Positions 61,464 through 64,000 of a stretch of 64,000 bases of DNA are shown in pieces. The notes beneath the pieces were generated by a model that saw nothing but the letters and a program-made list of their open reading frames with translations, searched no databases and was not told the origin of the DNA. The stretch comes from Desulfobacca sp. (GTDB taxonomy: Bacteria; Desulfobacterota; Desulfobaccia; Desulfobaccales; Desulfobaccaceae), in contig DYEV01000024.1 in assembly GCA_020725545.1 (NCBI GenBank), forward strand, positions 1 to 64,000, in the 5' to 3' direction. The stretch's first letter is position 1, and each line of letters begins with the position of its first letter. Position numbers and translations under genes: made by a program.

Positions 61464-61851
61464 GTATCTCATCGTTGGGGGGTACGCCCTGGCCTGGCAT
61501 GGTGCCCCGCGTTTCACCGGTGATCTTGATCTCTGGGTTAAACCAGAGCGGGAAAATGCCAGAAGGATTCTGGCGGCGCTCTCAGTCTTCGGCTTCGCCG
61601 GCTTGGGCCTGCAGGAGGACGATTTCCTTCAGGAAAATATGGTCGTGCAGCTCGGCTATCCTCCTGTCCGCATCGATCTGATTACCTCGCTCACCGGCAT
61701 TACTTGGGAAGAGGCCTGGAAAAACCGGGCGGTTGGGAATTATGGCAATGTACCGGTCTCTTTCCTTGGCCGGGATGAGCTGATCGCCAACAAAAGGGCT
61801 TTGGGACGGAAGCGGGACCTGGCTGATTTGGAGACCCTGGGAGTTGTCTAA
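61405..61851 (+). CDS. nucleotidyltransferase (DUF6036/AbiEii-like)
   Basis: 148 residues: VEYLIVGGYALAWHGAPRFT then GDLDLWVKPERENARRI: the G-G/D-x-D nucleotidyltransferase site, followed by VQLGYPPVRIDLITSL and DELIANKRALGRKRDLADLE. This type transfers nucleotides to tRNA or protein, often as part of an abortive-infection or toxin/antitoxin pair with the small gene overlapping its start. Intact, unlike the MNT remnant at 3849. Confidence 0.85.
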   Translation: MEIQPDFKEWLELCNVHGVEYLIVGGYALAWHGAPRFTGDLDLWVKPERENARRILAALSVFGFAGLGLQEDDFLQENMVVQLGYPPVRIDLITSLTGITWEEAWKNRAVGNYGNVPVSFLGRDELIANKRALGRKRDLADLETLGVV

Positions 61852-61923
61852 GTTCAGGTTGGGATGGGAAGAGATAATATCCAATCTCGGCCTTGAGCGC
61901 AGCTGAGAAAGACAGGTGCGGGT

Positions 61924-62394
61924 ATGCTGACCATTGATATCCCCGGTTACAAAATCCTGAAGTTAAAGCATTTGGTCACGGATTACAACGGCACCATCGC
62001 CGTGGACGGCAAACTGGTGCCTGGGGTGGCCCCCCGGCTCACGGCCCTCTCCCGGGACCTGGAGATCCATGCCATCACGGCCGACACCTTCGGCCTGGTG
62101 CAGCAGGAAGTGGCCGGGCTCCCCTGCCAAGTTGTAATCATCGGCAAAGAAGACCAGGCCGGGGCAAAACTGCGTTATATCCAAGGGTTGGGGCCGGAGC
62201 AGACCGTCTGTCTGGGCAACGGCCGCAACGATCACCTCATGCTCAAGGCGGCTGCTCTGGGCATCGCCGTGTTCCTGGCCGAAGGGGCCGCCGGCGTGAC
62301 CATCCAGGCCGCCGACGTCATCACCTCATCCATCCTGGACGCCCTGGATCTGCTCCTCCATCCCCTGCGCCTGACCGCCACCCTCAGGTCTTAG
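61924..62394 (+). CDS. HAD-family phosphatase (soluble P-type ATPase-like)
   Basis: 156 residues: motif I LVTDYNGTIAVDGKLVPG, motif II/III region EIHAITADTFGLVQQ, and GNGRNDHLMLKAAALGIAVF with Asp for motif IV. The second acidic residue of DxDxT is Asn (DYNGT), as in the COG4087-type 'soluble P-type ATPase' group. Probably a small phosphohydrolase. Ends in TAG. Confidence 0.85.
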   Translation: MLTIDIPGYKILKLKHLVTDYNGTIAVDGKLVPGVAPRLTALSRDLEIHAITADTFGLVQQEVAGLPCQVVIIGKEDQAGAKLRYIQGLGPEQTVCLGNGRNDHLMLKAAALGIAVFLAEGAAGVTIQAADVITSSILDALDLLLHPLRLTATLRS

Positions 62395-62565
62395 CGCCCC
62401 GCCTGCCTCCAGGGATTACAACCGAATTCTCTATGAGTCGGAGAAAATCCCTGATTATGGGCTTTTGCCGCAGCCAAAAGCCATCGCTGGGGTTAGGGGA
62501 GGGAGCAGGGGGCTGTGTCCCCTGGCCCCCTCCCCTCAAACACTCTGCCAGCAACCCTAAACAGA

Positions 62566-62598
62566 ACTGCCCGGCACCGCAGCGCAGCACCGGGCAGT
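62566..62598 (-). terminator. terminator of mdh
   Basis: ACTGCCCGG and CCGGGCAGT (62566-62574 and 62590-62598) form a 9-bp stem around a GCAGCGCAG-rich loop; on the minus strand it is followed by TTCTGTTT. It lies 25 bases after the mdh stop. Confidence 0.75.
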
Positions 62599-62622
62599 CT
62601 CCTCAAGTTCTTCTGCACGCCA

Positions 62623-64000
<1,378 letters not shown>

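Overview
The window looks like a GC-rich chromosome segment from an anaerobic deltaproteobacterium, most like a Desulfobacca-type sulfate reducer of the Desulfobacterota. This rests on gene content recognised by eye, not on a search. Pointers are a ferredoxin-dependent 2-oxoacid oxidoreductase with an NADH-type diaphorase, MvhD and TmcB/HdrCB-like iron-sulfur proteins, a TauE exporter with DVU0150-like and DUF4881-like neighbours, an ECF nickel transporter, a selenocysteine tRNA with a selenoprotein SelD, and a PEP-CTERM protein.

Layout. 0.1-1.5 kb: a doubtful ORF and a DUF3786 iron-sulfur protein. 1.6-8.8 kb: an aromatic amino acid operon (ADH synthase, type II DHQ synthase, pheA, aroD, aroE, aroA). 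It is preceded by a promoter, a 17-codon Phe/Tyr-rich leader peptide and a terminator/antiterminator pair, and a decayed MNT/HEPN gene pair sits inside it. 9.0-17.3 kb: PEP-CTERM protein, FtsX-type permease, DUF4410 lipoprotein, GH15 glucoamylase, an AMP-ligase/ACP/acyltransferase fusion, endonuclease V and a small Cys-rich ORF. 17.8-24.0 kb: porCDAB followed by NuoE-, NuoF- and HoxU-like genes. 24.3-28.3 kb (minus): a 54-aa protein absent from simple ORF lists, suhB with a coupled small ORF, a lipoprotein, a TauE/SafE exporter, a DVU0150-like protein and a universal stress protein. 28.8-38.1 kb: two paralogous PEP/pyruvate-binding proteins flanking two kinase/receiver pairs and an orphan VapB.

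38.6-44.2 kb (minus): a nickel/cobalt uptake locus (CooT, CbiM, CbiL-like, CbiQ, CbiO, an outer-membrane channel, DUF4198) with a structured, terminator-containing leader, and tRNA-Sec just upstream. 44.8-51.0 kb: an S41 pseudoprotease next to an intact S41 protease, der, a small ORF, a creatininase-family protein and an NMN adenylyltransferase broken at a homopolymer. 51.1-58.7 kb: a selenium-type cluster of selD (Sec18 plus SECIS), yedE-like, tusA-like, DUF3343, an NNRD-like kinase, a DUF1858-like protein, a TIM-barrel gene with an in-frame amber, a double-cubane reductase with an amber and a frameshift, and its ATPase activator. 58.7-64.0 kb: a small ORF, mvhD, a TmcB/HdrCB-like gene, a nucleotidyltransferase pair, a HAD-like phosphatase and mdh.

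The best candidates for undescribed biology are the aromatic leader-peptide attenuator at 1.6-1.9 kb, the selenium/double-cubane cluster, the PEP-synthase-like pair around two receiver-only two-component systems, and the tandem dead/live S41 proteases. No CRISPR array, complete insertion sequence, rRNA or prophage was seen.
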